Part shown: one piece after another, positions 10,540 to 20,691 of the stretch
How the letters are laid out: every line of letters starts with the position of its first letter
Numbering within the stretch: the stretch's first letter is position 1
NCBI GenBank assembly: GCA_037179335.1
Contig: JAKZHN010000003.1
Span: 1,922,001-1,986,000 of the forward strand
Direction of reading: 5' to 3'
From: Cyclaneusma minus
Lineage: Eukaryota > Ascomycota > Leotiomycetes > Marthamycetales > Marthamycetaceae
Length of the DNA: 64,000 nt
Position numbers and translations under genes: made by a program
Notes under the pieces: generated by a model
The model's input: the letters and a program-made list of their open reading frames with translations, nothing else
Told to the model about the DNA's origin: nothing
Database searches by the model: none

Positions 10540-11946
10540 AGAGCGCGGAGGACAAACTTCTCTGCAGATAAGGATTGATGGATGGATGATGCAAAACGGC
10601 ATGGGAGTGACGAGTATGTGGCCTTGAGTTGTTGAGAGTAATGGCTTGTTAGGTTATGGACAAGGAAGGTCTTTTATTGAGCGAGTGCTCCATTCGACGT
10701 TATGGTTCTCGGGTTATGGATGAGGAGGCTGGGTCCGCGGACCTGTCCTTGTCCCTTCTTAGGGACGAGAGACTTTCGTGCGCGGATCTGTCCTTGTTCC
10801 TTTCTTTCGGATCTCGTCTGCCCCAGCAAGGGCTGAAGAGCGGAAGTGAGTCCGCATCTGATTCTTCTGAATTGTTCCCCCTTCTTTCCCTCGATTAGCG
10901 AGGGACCACTCCACTAAAAATGAATTTCAAATCCTGTCAACTTATATACTTGTGAAGTCGTGTTTCCGATTCACTCACCATAGACCCTTTCCTAGACACA
11001 AGCCCTCAACACATTACTTCCCGACTACCGCCCCGATGTTTCCATCATCCCCAGGAGAATCTAAGCATGAAGTCTTGCACAGAAATACTACTGCGTGTGG
11101 AAGAAAGAGCATAAATTGGGCAGTCTAGCCAAGGAGGTGTTTATATGCTCCATGAGAGGCTAGCTTGCCAAAGGCTTTTGTCACACGCTATTGCAAAGAG
11201 CTGAAAGGGGCTTAGTCCTGCATGGCATAGCTCAACAGATACCAACTTCTGAACTGGAAATCTGGTCTCAAGATTCTTGATTCCATTCTTGGCGATAACG
11301 AGCACTTTTGGTGACCTCAAGAGCGACTTCAAACTTTGAAATAGCCAGTGGAATCTGAGACAAACAACCGTTTGGCACCGAATCATCCGAGGCCCGCTCC
11401 ACGGAGTGTGAGAAGGAGGAGGTAAAGCCATGTGATTTCGAAGAAATGGAGGAGGACATGGGCTCGAGGAACAAGCAATGGAGGACAAAAGACAGCGTAT
11501 CTAAGGTAGTCAATCTAGTTGGGATGTATCCGGATTACTGGAGCTCTCCGAAGTACTTCGAGAAGGTTCACAGGGGATTTGGACCTAGACTTGAGTTCGA
11601 GGCATTGGAGGCTCTTAGATAGATACTTGGGAGGCATCATAATTCCACAAAAACATCAAGAGATGTTACAATTCGTACGGCCCGAATGTTTCCGAAGCTG
11701 GTGAACTAGCTCGATAGCAATTCGCAGCCGCGTGGTTAGATAGCTTCGTAAATTTGCTCACCATCCGGACTAATTCGCATACATTGATTCGAATTCCAGC
11801 TACAGCACTAGCGCTTGATCAAAAACGTCGTCGCCACGGATTTCATCACTGCGCTTCATGACCCACGACCTCGTCTTTACACCTCTCACCAATCCCTCCT
11901 CAATCTGCTCTCGAAGTTCGAAGTCCGAATCCACCAATCAAGCAAG
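10540..11946. other. Intergenic, members 4-5
   Basis: No credible gene over 1.4 kb. Contains a short imperfect repeat (gcggacctgtccttg near 10738 and gcggatctgtccttg near 10783). At about 11537-11600 a block beginning ctggagctctccgaag recurs at 15048 upstream of member 7, showing that intergenic DNA was duplicated along with genes. Confidence 0.45.
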
Positions 11947-13160
11947 ATGACAAACACCAGCGCGGACGACGCCCGTATCCTCGGCGGAGGTACCTACGTT
12001 CATGGTGTCTTCCTCCCACGCAAACCCCTTCCGCGCATCTTCCTGATGACTGCCGGCGCCTATCGCTGCTACGAGTGGCCATCGATCCCTCCTTGGCTTG
12101 CCGCAGCAGCGCTGAATTCATCCAGGTCAGCACACGACCTCAACATCGCGCTCGAGCTCCTGCAGGAACGAGAAGATGCTCGCCGCGATGGAGTTTGGCC
12201 CCTCCTGAGCGCAACATCAAGCATGGGTTGGGTCAGGCCGCTAACAAGGACGAATCTCCTGCCCACAAGCGCAGTAAGCTCGAACTCGATGAGGACACAG
12301 ATATCGACGAGGGCTCAGATACCGATGAGATCCCCACTCCGGAACGTACCATCAAGCGTGGAATCAAATCCGTTGCCCCGGAGCGCAACAAGCATGTACT
12401 CGACAAGATTGATGCCGATGAAACACTCACTTCTGAGAATAGCAACAAGCATGGACTGGCCCAGACCACCGACGATAAGAATTCTTCCGTTAGAAAAGAG
12501 CAAGCCAGGGACTCTGAGAAACCATCTTTCCCAAAGCTCCCTACAGCTCCAACGTTCATCTACGAGACAAAGCCTTCTGACTGCGCCGCCAAGTTCGTTG
12601 ACCGTTCTGACCCCCTGACCATTCCTTCGGCCACCAACACTCCACAGACTCGAAAAATCACCGATTTCACGAAAGCCTTCTATGGAACTCCCGAGACGAC
12701 TGAGGTACCTGTTGCTGCCGCCATCCCTAAGCCCCCCACACAGCAGCAGCGCTATTGGGTTCGGATTCGCACCCACGCCGACGCTTTCATCGATCGCCAA
12801 ACCAAAGTCGAGTTTACCAAAATACTTGACGAGTACGAGAAGCAGGCAAGGGAGTACTTGGAGCAAAAGAGAATTGTGGTCAGTCGAAGTCGCTTGTCGG
12901 GAAGAGATTCGCCTGGCATGAAAAGGAAGAGACCCAGTATTCGGGCCCCATTGTTCGAAAACGACAGCGAGAAGTTGGAGGGGGACGAGGAGGAGGATTC
13001 GGAGGAGGATTCGGGGGACAATGAGAGCGAAAAGCTCGGTGGGAGTGAAGGTGAGATCTTCGAGAACACTGATATCAAGGAGTTGGGCGAGAGTGGAAGA
13101 GGGGAGCTGGACGGAAGTGGAAGTGAAGAGGCGGTAGAGAAGTATGGACTCGGGGCGTAA
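11947..13160 (+). pseudogene. Tandem-array family, member 5, frame changes once
   Basis: The N-terminal module reads from ATG 11947 (TSADDARILGGGTYVHGVF, then EWPSIPPWLAAAAL, QEREDARRDG). Homology then leaves this frame near 12190-12210 and continues in another frame as PPERNIKHGLGQ, the basic cluster AHKRSKLELDED, ITDFTKAFYGTPET, the helical ILDEYEKQAREYLEQKR, and a Glu/Asp-rich tail ending at 13160. No intron with acceptable splice sites and the right length reconciles the frames while keeping QEREDARR, which matches ERQ-x-A-R in members 6-8. A small indel is the simplest reading; sequencing error is possible. Belongs to the LGGG subgroup with members 6-8. Confidence 0.6.
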
Positions 13161-13653
13161 TCCAGGGAGCACTGAAAGCAGTCGCGCTAGTTAGAGAGTT
13201 GGAGGGACATGGGGCTCTCTGTGGTGGTTAGACAATGTTGTTGGGAGGAGGACCTAGATTTAGGTTCCTGGGCATTGTGGATTCTTCGAACGCTTGGGAC
13301 GAAAAACTAGGTAATCAAGGAGTGTACGAAAAAGCCGCAGAATCTTTTAATTTGTATGCCCAGATGATGCTTCCGGTGGCCGTGACATGGCAGAAATTCG
13401 GTTTCGTATATAAAATTCGCTCCGAAGAAACTTTTTAAAGTGAATTTTGCATAGCCAATCAGCGGCGCTAACTGCTTTTGACTCCAAGCAATCCGGCGTT
13501 CCAAGCTCTTCCGCAATCATCTTCTCACCCGCAGCCCACCTCGGTACCCTCCATATCACCCACATCCGCGCTGAACCTTGGCTCTTTATTCCAATCAGCG
13601 ACTCCTCATTTCGCACCGCTGCTTACCAACGAACAGCACCACACTCCGTCAAA
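13161..13653. other. Intergenic, members 5-6
   Basis: No gene seen. Presumed terminator of member 5 and promoter of member 6. Confidence 0.35.
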
Positions 13654-14886
13654 ATGTCGTACATCACAATCAGAGATGCCAATATCCTGGGCGGGGGTAT
13701 CTACTGCCACGGAGTATTTGTCCCTTCCCAGACCCCAGGTCCCGCTTTCCGCGCCACGGCACTGGCAGAAATCCACGAGAAGCTTGAATGGCCGCAAATC
13801 CCTAGCTTTCTTATTGAAGAATGCAGAAAATGCGGCTTTAATCCCATTGCCCACGACTCGATGGTTGAACGCCAAGCTGCGCACCGCAGTCTTGTGGCAT
13901 CCCGGCCCAAACGCAACAGCGAGGTCTCTAACAAGGAGACAGCATCAATTGCGGAAGGTGACATGCCCGCCTACAAGAGGATCAAGACAGGTACGTATAA
14001 GGCAGCCGCTATGCCAGACTATCTAGTGACTAACTCTCTCGAAGCCGAGTCGGTCGGAGGCCAGTCTGCCGAGTATGCTGGAGTTGGCAACAGTGGAATC
14101 GTGACTGAGCAGGGTGTAGTACTTCAAGAAGAACTCCTCCAAGTACAGGATGAAGTGCCTGTCGAAGCCGAATCACTCGAAGCCAAACATGCCAGAGACG
14201 GCTCCGTTACTTCAGCAGAAGGTGCCAAGTCCATCGCCGAGTCTGTCACCAATGACACCCCGGAGTCCGCCACGAGTACGACTCCCAACTCCGGCACCGA
14301 CCCAATGCCCACTTCCGTCCCAAGTTCGACCATTCAGTCGCCTCCAGGTGCCCCACTTGTCTACAATACCGAAAGCCACATCTCCGCCGCTCAGCAGCTT
14401 CCTTCTTACACCGAGCACAAGACTACTGCCGACGTCCCGATCTTGATGCGAGGCCGCACTGCTACGGCCGATTTCATACGTCAGAAGACTGCTTTTAGCA
14501 AATAGCTGGACAAGTATGAGAATGAAGCGCAGGCTTACATGGAGCTCAAAAGGCTGGATTCTAGCAACGGATGGATTCTCAGCTCTGGCAAAGGCATGCA
14601 AGGCTACAAGCCTAGTATCAGGGGTGGAATCATGAAACCGAGATTCAGGGTCCAGGACATGGAGTGGTACAGGATTCAGCACGGGAAGTGGTACAAGATC
14701 TAAGAAGAGCGTGTAGCGGAGTCTGGTGATGAGACGGATTCCACGGAAAATGAAGGCACGGAGGAAGATGAGACTGAGGTGAAGGGGGTTGAGCGGGAGG
14801 AAGGTAAAGCGGATGGGGATCGTAAGGAGGGCCACGACGGTGAGGGGGGGCGAGAAGAGCCAGGAGCTTGGGGAGGGGGTGAATAG
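13654..14886 (+). pseudogene. Tandem-array family, member 6, two in-frame stops
   Basis: The frame opens at ATG 13654 (ITIRDANILGGGIYCHGVF, LEWPQIPSFL, ERQAAHR, basic AYKRIKTG) and reaches TAG at 14503-14505, a 283-aa product. The same frame then encodes the conserved helical and C-terminal parts (LDKYENEAQAYMELKR, YKPSIRGG, DMEWYRIQHGKW) up to TAA at 14701-14703, and after that an acidic tail to 14886. At the TAA, member 7 has CAA (EVQKERLE against KI-stop-EERVAE), so a C-to-T change fits. The 283-aa product alone could still be made. Alternatives are a pseudogene or recoding at the TAG. Confidence 0.6.
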
Positions 14887-15123
14887 GGAGCGTAGGGGAT
14901 TGGGAGAGGCTAGGCAAGAGCTCCTACTCTAGAAGCAGTTAACAGCCAGCATGTTGGCGCCTCTTTAGGAAAAATCGGACCACGTGTGTTGGCGATATTT
15001 ATGTGAAATACTGCCGGTTTAATACAGCGACGGTACGTTCAAACACTGGAGCTCTCCGAAGAATTTAGGGTGTTAATATTTTCAAGTAGTATTTGGCCCT
15101 AGACTTGAGTTCCCAAGCGATCG
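14887..15123. other. Duplicated intergenic block next to LTR
   Basis: The block at 15048-15110 (ctggagctctccgaag, later cctagacttgagttc) resembles 11537-11600. The solo LTR is inserted just downstream of it. Confidence 0.5.
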
Positions 15124-15355
15124 TGTTGCAACACCGACATGTCCAAGGTCAGGGTGGCCCGTGCGCCGCTCCCTGATCATGACTACTATGGCTACCCCTG
15201 AGGGCCTTAGGCCACCACGCTAGCCATGGGTATATTTACGCGATTGCTGGGAGCTTTTTTATAGACAAGACTCAATTATAAATATACTCGTTATCTGCTA
15301 GCTTTGTTTTTTACTTTTTAAATAATTACTTTGTTCTACCCTTTTGATACCAACA
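15124..15355. mobile_element. Solo LTR, 232 bp, with 5-bp target duplication
   Basis: The segment starts TGTTGCAACACC and ends TACCAACA, so its ends are the inverted pair TGTTG and CAACA expected of LTRs. GATCG precedes it at 15119-15123 and follows it at 15356-15360. No internal retrotransposon sequence is present on either side, so it is a solo LTR left by recombination between two LTRs. Length suits a Ty1/copia-type or small fungal LTR; superfamily is not assignable. A TATAAATA lies inside. Confidence 0.88.
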
Positions 15356-15939
15356 GATCGAAACTTTTAAAATAAATACTTTTGGAGATTATCCATTACC
15401 ATGGTAAAAGGTGATTATAATACATGCTTAGTAAGCTGCTTTCTCAAGTACAATTTACCTGCCAACTATTGGTTGCAACCCCGTCGCTGGCGCCCGCTAG
15501 CTCCCGCTTTGCCATACAAATAAGGTTTTGTGTAACATGACCACCTTTACCATATTAATGGATAGTAATGGAGAATTCTCAAATCACCCCCAAATAGGCT
15601 AATTCTCAAGGCGCGAATGCCTTAAAATTGGTGAAATGGGAACCCTAGTAAATAATGTCCCATACTCCCAAACCGGTATTTCCAAGCTCCGGTGCCGGGC
15701 TCCCGATTTTCTTAGTGCTACATAACTTTTGCCCAGCCAATTAGTTACCTTCATTTGAAGTCGCTAAATTTTCTTAGACTCATACAACCGAACGTCTCCA
15801 AATTCTTTGCAACTATTTATTCAACCACGCTCTACAGCACTGCGCTCACGCAATTGTCGACGCTTAACTGGCTTCCTTGCTTCCAACAACAACTCCTCGT
15901 TCCTCGACTGTTCTCATTCACCGTGTAACACTAGTCAAC
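15356..15939. other. Intergenic, AT-rich, before member 7
   Basis: No gene seen. AT-rich around 15.36-15.78 kb; the last 150 bp resembles the pyrimidine-rich leader of member 6. Confidence 0.4.
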
Positions 15940-16918
15940 ATGTCCACCATCACGACTCGCGATGCGAATATCCTCGGGGGCGGTGTCTACTGCCGTGGTC
16001 TCTTTCTTCCCCTCCAAACCCCTGCAAAATGCGATCTCACTACAGCTGGCGCCTACGAAGAATTCAATTGGCCAAAGGTCCCCAAATTCCTTGCCCAAGA
16101 GTACCTGAATCCCGGGACTCATCTCATCGCACACAACTTGCTTGTTGAGCGCCAGGTTGCCCGACAGGGCATTGCGCACTGTGAGCGCAAGAGAGGTCGT
16201 GACCAGATCTCCGGTGATGGAGAAGCCGCTGTTGATTCTGATGCGTCTGCCGTCAAGAGACTCGAGACGAACGCAGGTTACGCCATTCCAGTTATCGTGA
16301 ACCCTAAGTCTGCCGAATTCAAGGTTGCGGAGTCCTGAGAGCGACTTTTCTGCTTGCCAAGAGATCAATGACCGACAGAAGGCTGCACTTGCGGAGGAAT
16401 TGGATGTCTACGAGAAGGAGGCCGAAGCATACATGGTTGCTAAGCGATTAGACCCCAGCAACCGCTGGATTCTTTCTGCTGGCAGGGATTTGAGGGGCTA
16501 TTGACCTAGCAGTAGGGGAGGGCTGATGAAACCATCTTGTGGTTTGGAGAATATGGAATGGTACCGAATCCAGAAGGGGGAGTGGAACGAGGTCCAAAAA
16601 GAGCGGCTGGAGCGTGAGGAGAAGGAGGAGGACGAGGAGCAGGAGGAGGACGAGGAGGAGGAGGATGGGAAGGATGGGGAGAGCCAAGACGGCGAGACAG
16701 GTGACAAGGGAGAGCGCGAGGAGTTGAACGATATGGACAACGAGCAGCAGAAGGCGGCGAGGAAGTGCAAGTGTCGCAAGTGTAGTTGCCAGTGTCTGAA
16801 GTGTCGCCCCCGCCGTCCTACGGGTCGTGGAGCCTCTATAAATGATGGCATGGTGTCATTGCTGGATTGTGAGCTGGATTATGAAGATGAGACTGACACG
16901 GAGGATTTCGAGGAATAG
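15940..16918 (+). pseudogene. Tandem-array family, member 7, broken
   Basis: The N-terminal module is intact from ATG 15940 (STITTRDANILGGGVYCRGLF, FNWPKVPKFL, ERQVARQG, basic SAVKRLETN) but stops at TGA 16336-16338 after 132 aa. The rest lies in another frame from about 16340: helical ELDVYEKEAEAYMVAKRLD, a TGA at 16502-16504, then MEWYRIQKGEWNEVQKERLE, a long Glu/Asp run, a Cys-rich patch (KCKCRKCSCQCLKC) and an acidic end at 16918. The middle portion carrying the FYGTP motif is missing. One frame change, one internal stop and a deletion make this the most degraded member. The Cys-rich patch is not seen in paralogues. Confidence 0.65.
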
Positions 16919-17587
16919 ATACATGGTGGTATGGGCATGGATGCAGCTCAATCTGCTTGTGGGTTGGGATATGCAAAGAGTGTGGGCTGTGAAGAGATGG
17001 AAACTCGGAATGTGATACACAAAGCAGTTGTATGGAGTCCGTGGCCGATCGATCCCGGTGGTCGCACTGTCTTCGTCTCGATCGGGTCTTAGATGTAGAA
17101 ACTTCAATGCAAATTGCTTTTTTCCAATCTTTTAGCTCCCGTTTCTTTGTGATGTGCAATTCCAGCCATCCAAGATATGCTAGAGCTCTGAAGTGATTGT
17201 TTGCTACTCCTTCGCGTTGAAAATCCCCTTCAGACACCCAAGATGAGCCCGTATGCGAGGAAAAGCTTGAATGATGATCGAGTGGTGTTATTGTCGATGA
17301 TAGAGATGTCGTCTTGGCATTTGAATAGTGAATCGCGGCCACGCGCACCAAAACTCCTCTGTCTTCATTGGGCCGGCTCATCCGTTGAACATCACTTTCA
17401 ACTTTCATTGTCCATCACGTTTTTGTACATCATACTGCATCCCCCAAGCCATCCTTATAGAAAGAGCGCACTTCCTACCACGATCCTTGTCTGCGCAGTC
17501 ACTCCAACAGTATCAGCATACCACGACCGCACTCGAGGCTCCGATTCCACGTCGATTCCTGTACTGCTCGAGCTACCACCCAAAGAA
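16919..17587. other. Intergenic, members 7-8
   Basis: No gene seen. Open frames here are short and without family motifs. Confidence 0.35.
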
Positions 17588-18599
17588 ATGGCCCATGTCA
17601 GCGCCCATGAAGCAGATTTGCTCGGTGGCGGCGGACTGTACGCCCACGGCATCGTTCTCCCCAGCGCGACTCCTTCTCCCATCTTCTTCTGTACGAATGA
17701 GACCTGGAATCGATTCGTGTGGCCGGAAGTACCCAACTGGCTTCTCGTCGAAGCTCAAGCTCACACCGCCAACTCTCTTGGCACTAATCCTCTCGACCAA
17801 GGAACCGCGCAGCATCTCCTCCTTGAACGCCAAAAAGCCCGCACAGGCGCTGTCCCTCCTTGCAACCATGGTCTCGCCGAGCACGACTGGCCAGCAAATC
17901 TCGGGCCACTCAGACGTCAAGCTGCCGAGCGCGTCTTTGTCGCCGAGACCCGAGGCGGCGCCGATTCCTTCAGCAAAGATCAGGGTTGCTCTAGAGTACT
18001 ACCTAAGCAAGGACCCTCGAATCGCGCAAGTCTGGGCTGCGAAGATCTCTCAGGTCAAGGAGACCGAAGTGTTGAATACCTTCTCAACACTCAAAATCGC
18101 CACCCCGCCGCGCTCTGCCCAGTCGATCGTCATACCTCAGCAGGCTATTACTAAGGAGAACTCCCACTCCAATGCTCAGGCGACCACTACCATCCCTCTC
18201 ACTGAATCTGTCGACAGCCTTTTGGAAGGTCAGACCGCCATCACCCATCTCAACGAGCCTCCCGACGGACTATTTGAAGGTTTGACTAAGCAGACCTCCG
18301 TTAGTGCTCCTGTCGAGCGAGAGGAGACTGTTCTCAGTGAGCAGCTAAGTACCTACGAGAAGGGAGCTGCAATCTACTTGAAGTTGTTGCACATGGCAAT
18401 GAAGGAGGAGTATCGGTCGACCATGGGGTATGCCTACAGGTACGAGATAGCTGATCGGAGCCCCGGTGCTAAGAGTCGGATCATCAAGTCTGCGAAGTTC
18501 CACAGAGACATCCAGGCGAGGTCCGCCAAGAGCCAAATGAAGAAGAAAGCAGGCGAGGAGGTTCAGAGCGAGAAGAAATGGTTCCAGGGCCAGGACTAA
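17588..18599 (+). pseudogene. Tandem-array family, member 8, frame changes once
   Basis: ATG 17588 opens the N-terminal module (AHEADLLGGGGLYAHGI, FVWPEVPNWLL, LLLERQKARTG). The frame with protein-like sequence shifts somewhere between about 17870 and 17990 and continues as IPSAKIRVALEYYLSKDPR, a Thr/Ser-rich middle, and a helical end (LSTYEKGAAIYLKLLHMAMK) with a Lys-rich C terminus stopping at 18599. No canonical intron was found that joins the frames, so a small indel is likely; a short intron cannot be excluded. The stop is only 42 bp before the start codon of member 9. Confidence 0.55.
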
Positions 18600-18641
18600 T
18601 ATCAGTCGTCCTACATCTTGCAATTCAACAACTCGACCACC

Positions 18642-20008
18642 ATGGCTCACCTGACGCCCACGGACGCTGAGCTGCTCGGCGAGGGTATCTCCTGCTATGG
18701 CCACTTCATTCCTCTCATCCAGCCATACCCGATCACTGTTTACGGCCCAGGCCCAGAACATCACATCTACTCGGTGGTCTTTCCACGCGCTCCTGTCTTC
18801 TTGGGAGCCGAAGCTTTCAACACCCGCGACAAAGTTGAGTGGGTGCGTGAGGTCATTATCACTCGAATCGCAGCCGTCCACAGACCCATCAACACTGCTG
18901 GGCTTTCTGGGCGTAAGCGCAAGAACATCGGCGCTGATGACAATGACGAGGAAAAGGATAATGGCGCGCACCGGAAGTCACCGAAGCAGAAGAAGCGCAA
19001 GATCTACACTCGGGGAGATGATCAGAACGATGCTTCGCCAATCCTCGGATCCGCTGTCTTCACCGGTCCTGGCTCTTTGGCCGCCTGCTCGACGCCAGCC
19101 TTTGGAAAACAGTCATCGTCAAGCGCCTCTGCCCATCCATATGAACATGATCTCGCGGCGATACTCACCGAGAACGACAAATCGATCTTCAACTCAAAGA
19201 TGGATAGATACGAAGAGCAGGTCAAGATCTACATGGGTGTCAAAATGTAGGCGCATGCCCTGGAAGTCACGGAAGCGGAGGGCAGAGCTGTTAGGGAGGA
19301 TCTCAAAAACGACAAGAACATGCTTGCCCTGTGGCAGAAATTTGACGAGGCGATGCACTTGCTCAAGGATCGGGAGCTGAGTGTTCAAGAAATGCGCATG
19401 CTCCAAGAGCGGAGGACTCAAGAGATGCGCATGCTTCAGGAGTCTGCCGCGCCGCTTCTGTCGAAAGAAGCTTTGCCAACGTAAGTTCTAACCCCTGTTG
19501 GTGTTTTCCCTGCGAATTCAGGGTCGATTTGCTAATTGACTGTACAGAGAACGCACCTGTCGAGAAGAAGACTTTCCCCGGACCACCGTGAACCCCGAAA
19601 ATGTAATTTTTATTCCCAATTGCGCGTTTCCATATAATTCCATAATCAGTTTGCTAACTTTGCATCCAGATGTCCGCTGCAAGTGCTCGCCGCCTTTCCG
19701 TCGTTCCTGGACGCTGCTATGAGAATGGCCAGTTGGTTGTCGACGGTGACGCCACCGAGCCAGATGCTGAGGATGAGCTGGGAGATGGTGGAGTGGTGGA
19801 TGAGAGCGCCGCCGATGACTCGGAGACTAGCGAAGAATGGTACTCTATGACTGACGACGAAGAGCAGTCGGAGATTGAGGAAGAGGAGTCAGAGATCGGC
19901 GAAGAATACGAGAAAGCTTTGCTCGAGGCTTGGGTCAGGACATGTGCCAGGATCGAAGACTGGCTGGAGGATCTCTTGGCTCAGCCTGGACTCCCGCAGT
20001 GTGCTTGA
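18642..20008 (+). CDS. Tandem-array family protein, member 9, three exons, in-frame TAG
   Basis: Exons 18642-19480, 19548-19602 and 19670-20008; both introns are 67 nt with CTAAT/CTAAC branch sites and phases agree. The N-terminal module is AHLTPTDAELLGEGISCYGHF with WVREVIITR, as in member 10. The basic cluster is KQKKRKIYT. A TAG at 19248-19250 interrupts the helical module (QVKIYMGVKM-stop-AHALEVTEAEGR), yet everything after stays open, splices correctly and ends with LLEAWVRTCARIEDWLEDL, matching LLQRAWVETSARIHKWLEDL in member 10. Either the 202-aa short form is the product, or the stop is bypassed, or the gene died recently. Confidence 0.65.
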
Positions 20009-20691
20009 ACAAGGCTGGATTTCGGAATTATGGGTAGGGTTGGGTGCCGGAAAGGTAACTGGAGTCAAAATATGAGCAACCAGCCTAGGGACTATGGAAA
20101 TCTCACAGACGGGAAAAGGCTTTGGAATACCGGGAGAAGTCTGAGCTGCTAGTATCATATTCAATTGGAGTGGAAATGCGGGGGACCCTAGAGAGCTTTC
20201 AATAGCTAGAAATCCACCTCGAAATCCAATTCAGCTGCAATTCTTCACGCCGTGAGAGCTGTTGTGAGAAGTGATATTCCAGATGCAATTATGCAATTGA
20301 GAAATCCACTGTGTCGTTCAAGCAAACTGTGATCTATTATCTCTAGGATCCTTACTAATCATCACGGTTAACGATACACCTTTTCATCAATGTCACGGCC
20401 TTCCTCCCAGCTAAGGCCAAATGCCGAAGCTTAGGCGACGCGCTAAGAGTAGGCGAGACGCTAAGAGGAGGCGAGGCGCTAGCGTCAAAGGACTATCATT
20501 GTAAAAGTCAGCTCCACTTTCATAGCTGATCTCTCTTTTCTTCCAAACACAACCACAAACTTCTCCCTGAATCTTCACCACGCTTAGGGACCGCATCACA
20601 ACATTCAAGCGCTTCGACCATTCATCAACCGCCTTCCAAACCCGCTAGTCAACTCACACCGTTCCCCATCCACTCACGGCTTCCATCAATC
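20009..20691. other. Intergenic, members 9-10
   Basis: No gene seen. Contains the 18-bp repeat listed separately and a pyrimidine-rich leader before member 10. Confidence 0.4.
20433..20486 (+). repeat. Three imperfect 18-bp tandem units
   Basis: Units aggcgacgcgctaagagt, aggcgagacgctaagagg and aggcgaggcgctagcgtc follow directly on one another about 200 bp upstream of member 10's start codon. Possibly a minisatellite seed or clustered binding sites. Confidence 0.7.

Noticed and set aside
12126..12175. Intron to fix the frame of member 5
   Set aside because: Candidate acceptors either give the wrong frame or remove QEREDARR, which is supported by paralogues.
15356..15540. A longer LTR ending at gtgtaaca near 15537
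   Set aside because: No matching target duplication there, whereas ending at 15355 gives GATCG on both sides.
18540..18610. A short intron fusing members 8 and 9 (ggactaatatcag as its 3' end)
   Set aside because: The branch site would lie too close to the acceptor and the intron would be under 50 nt.
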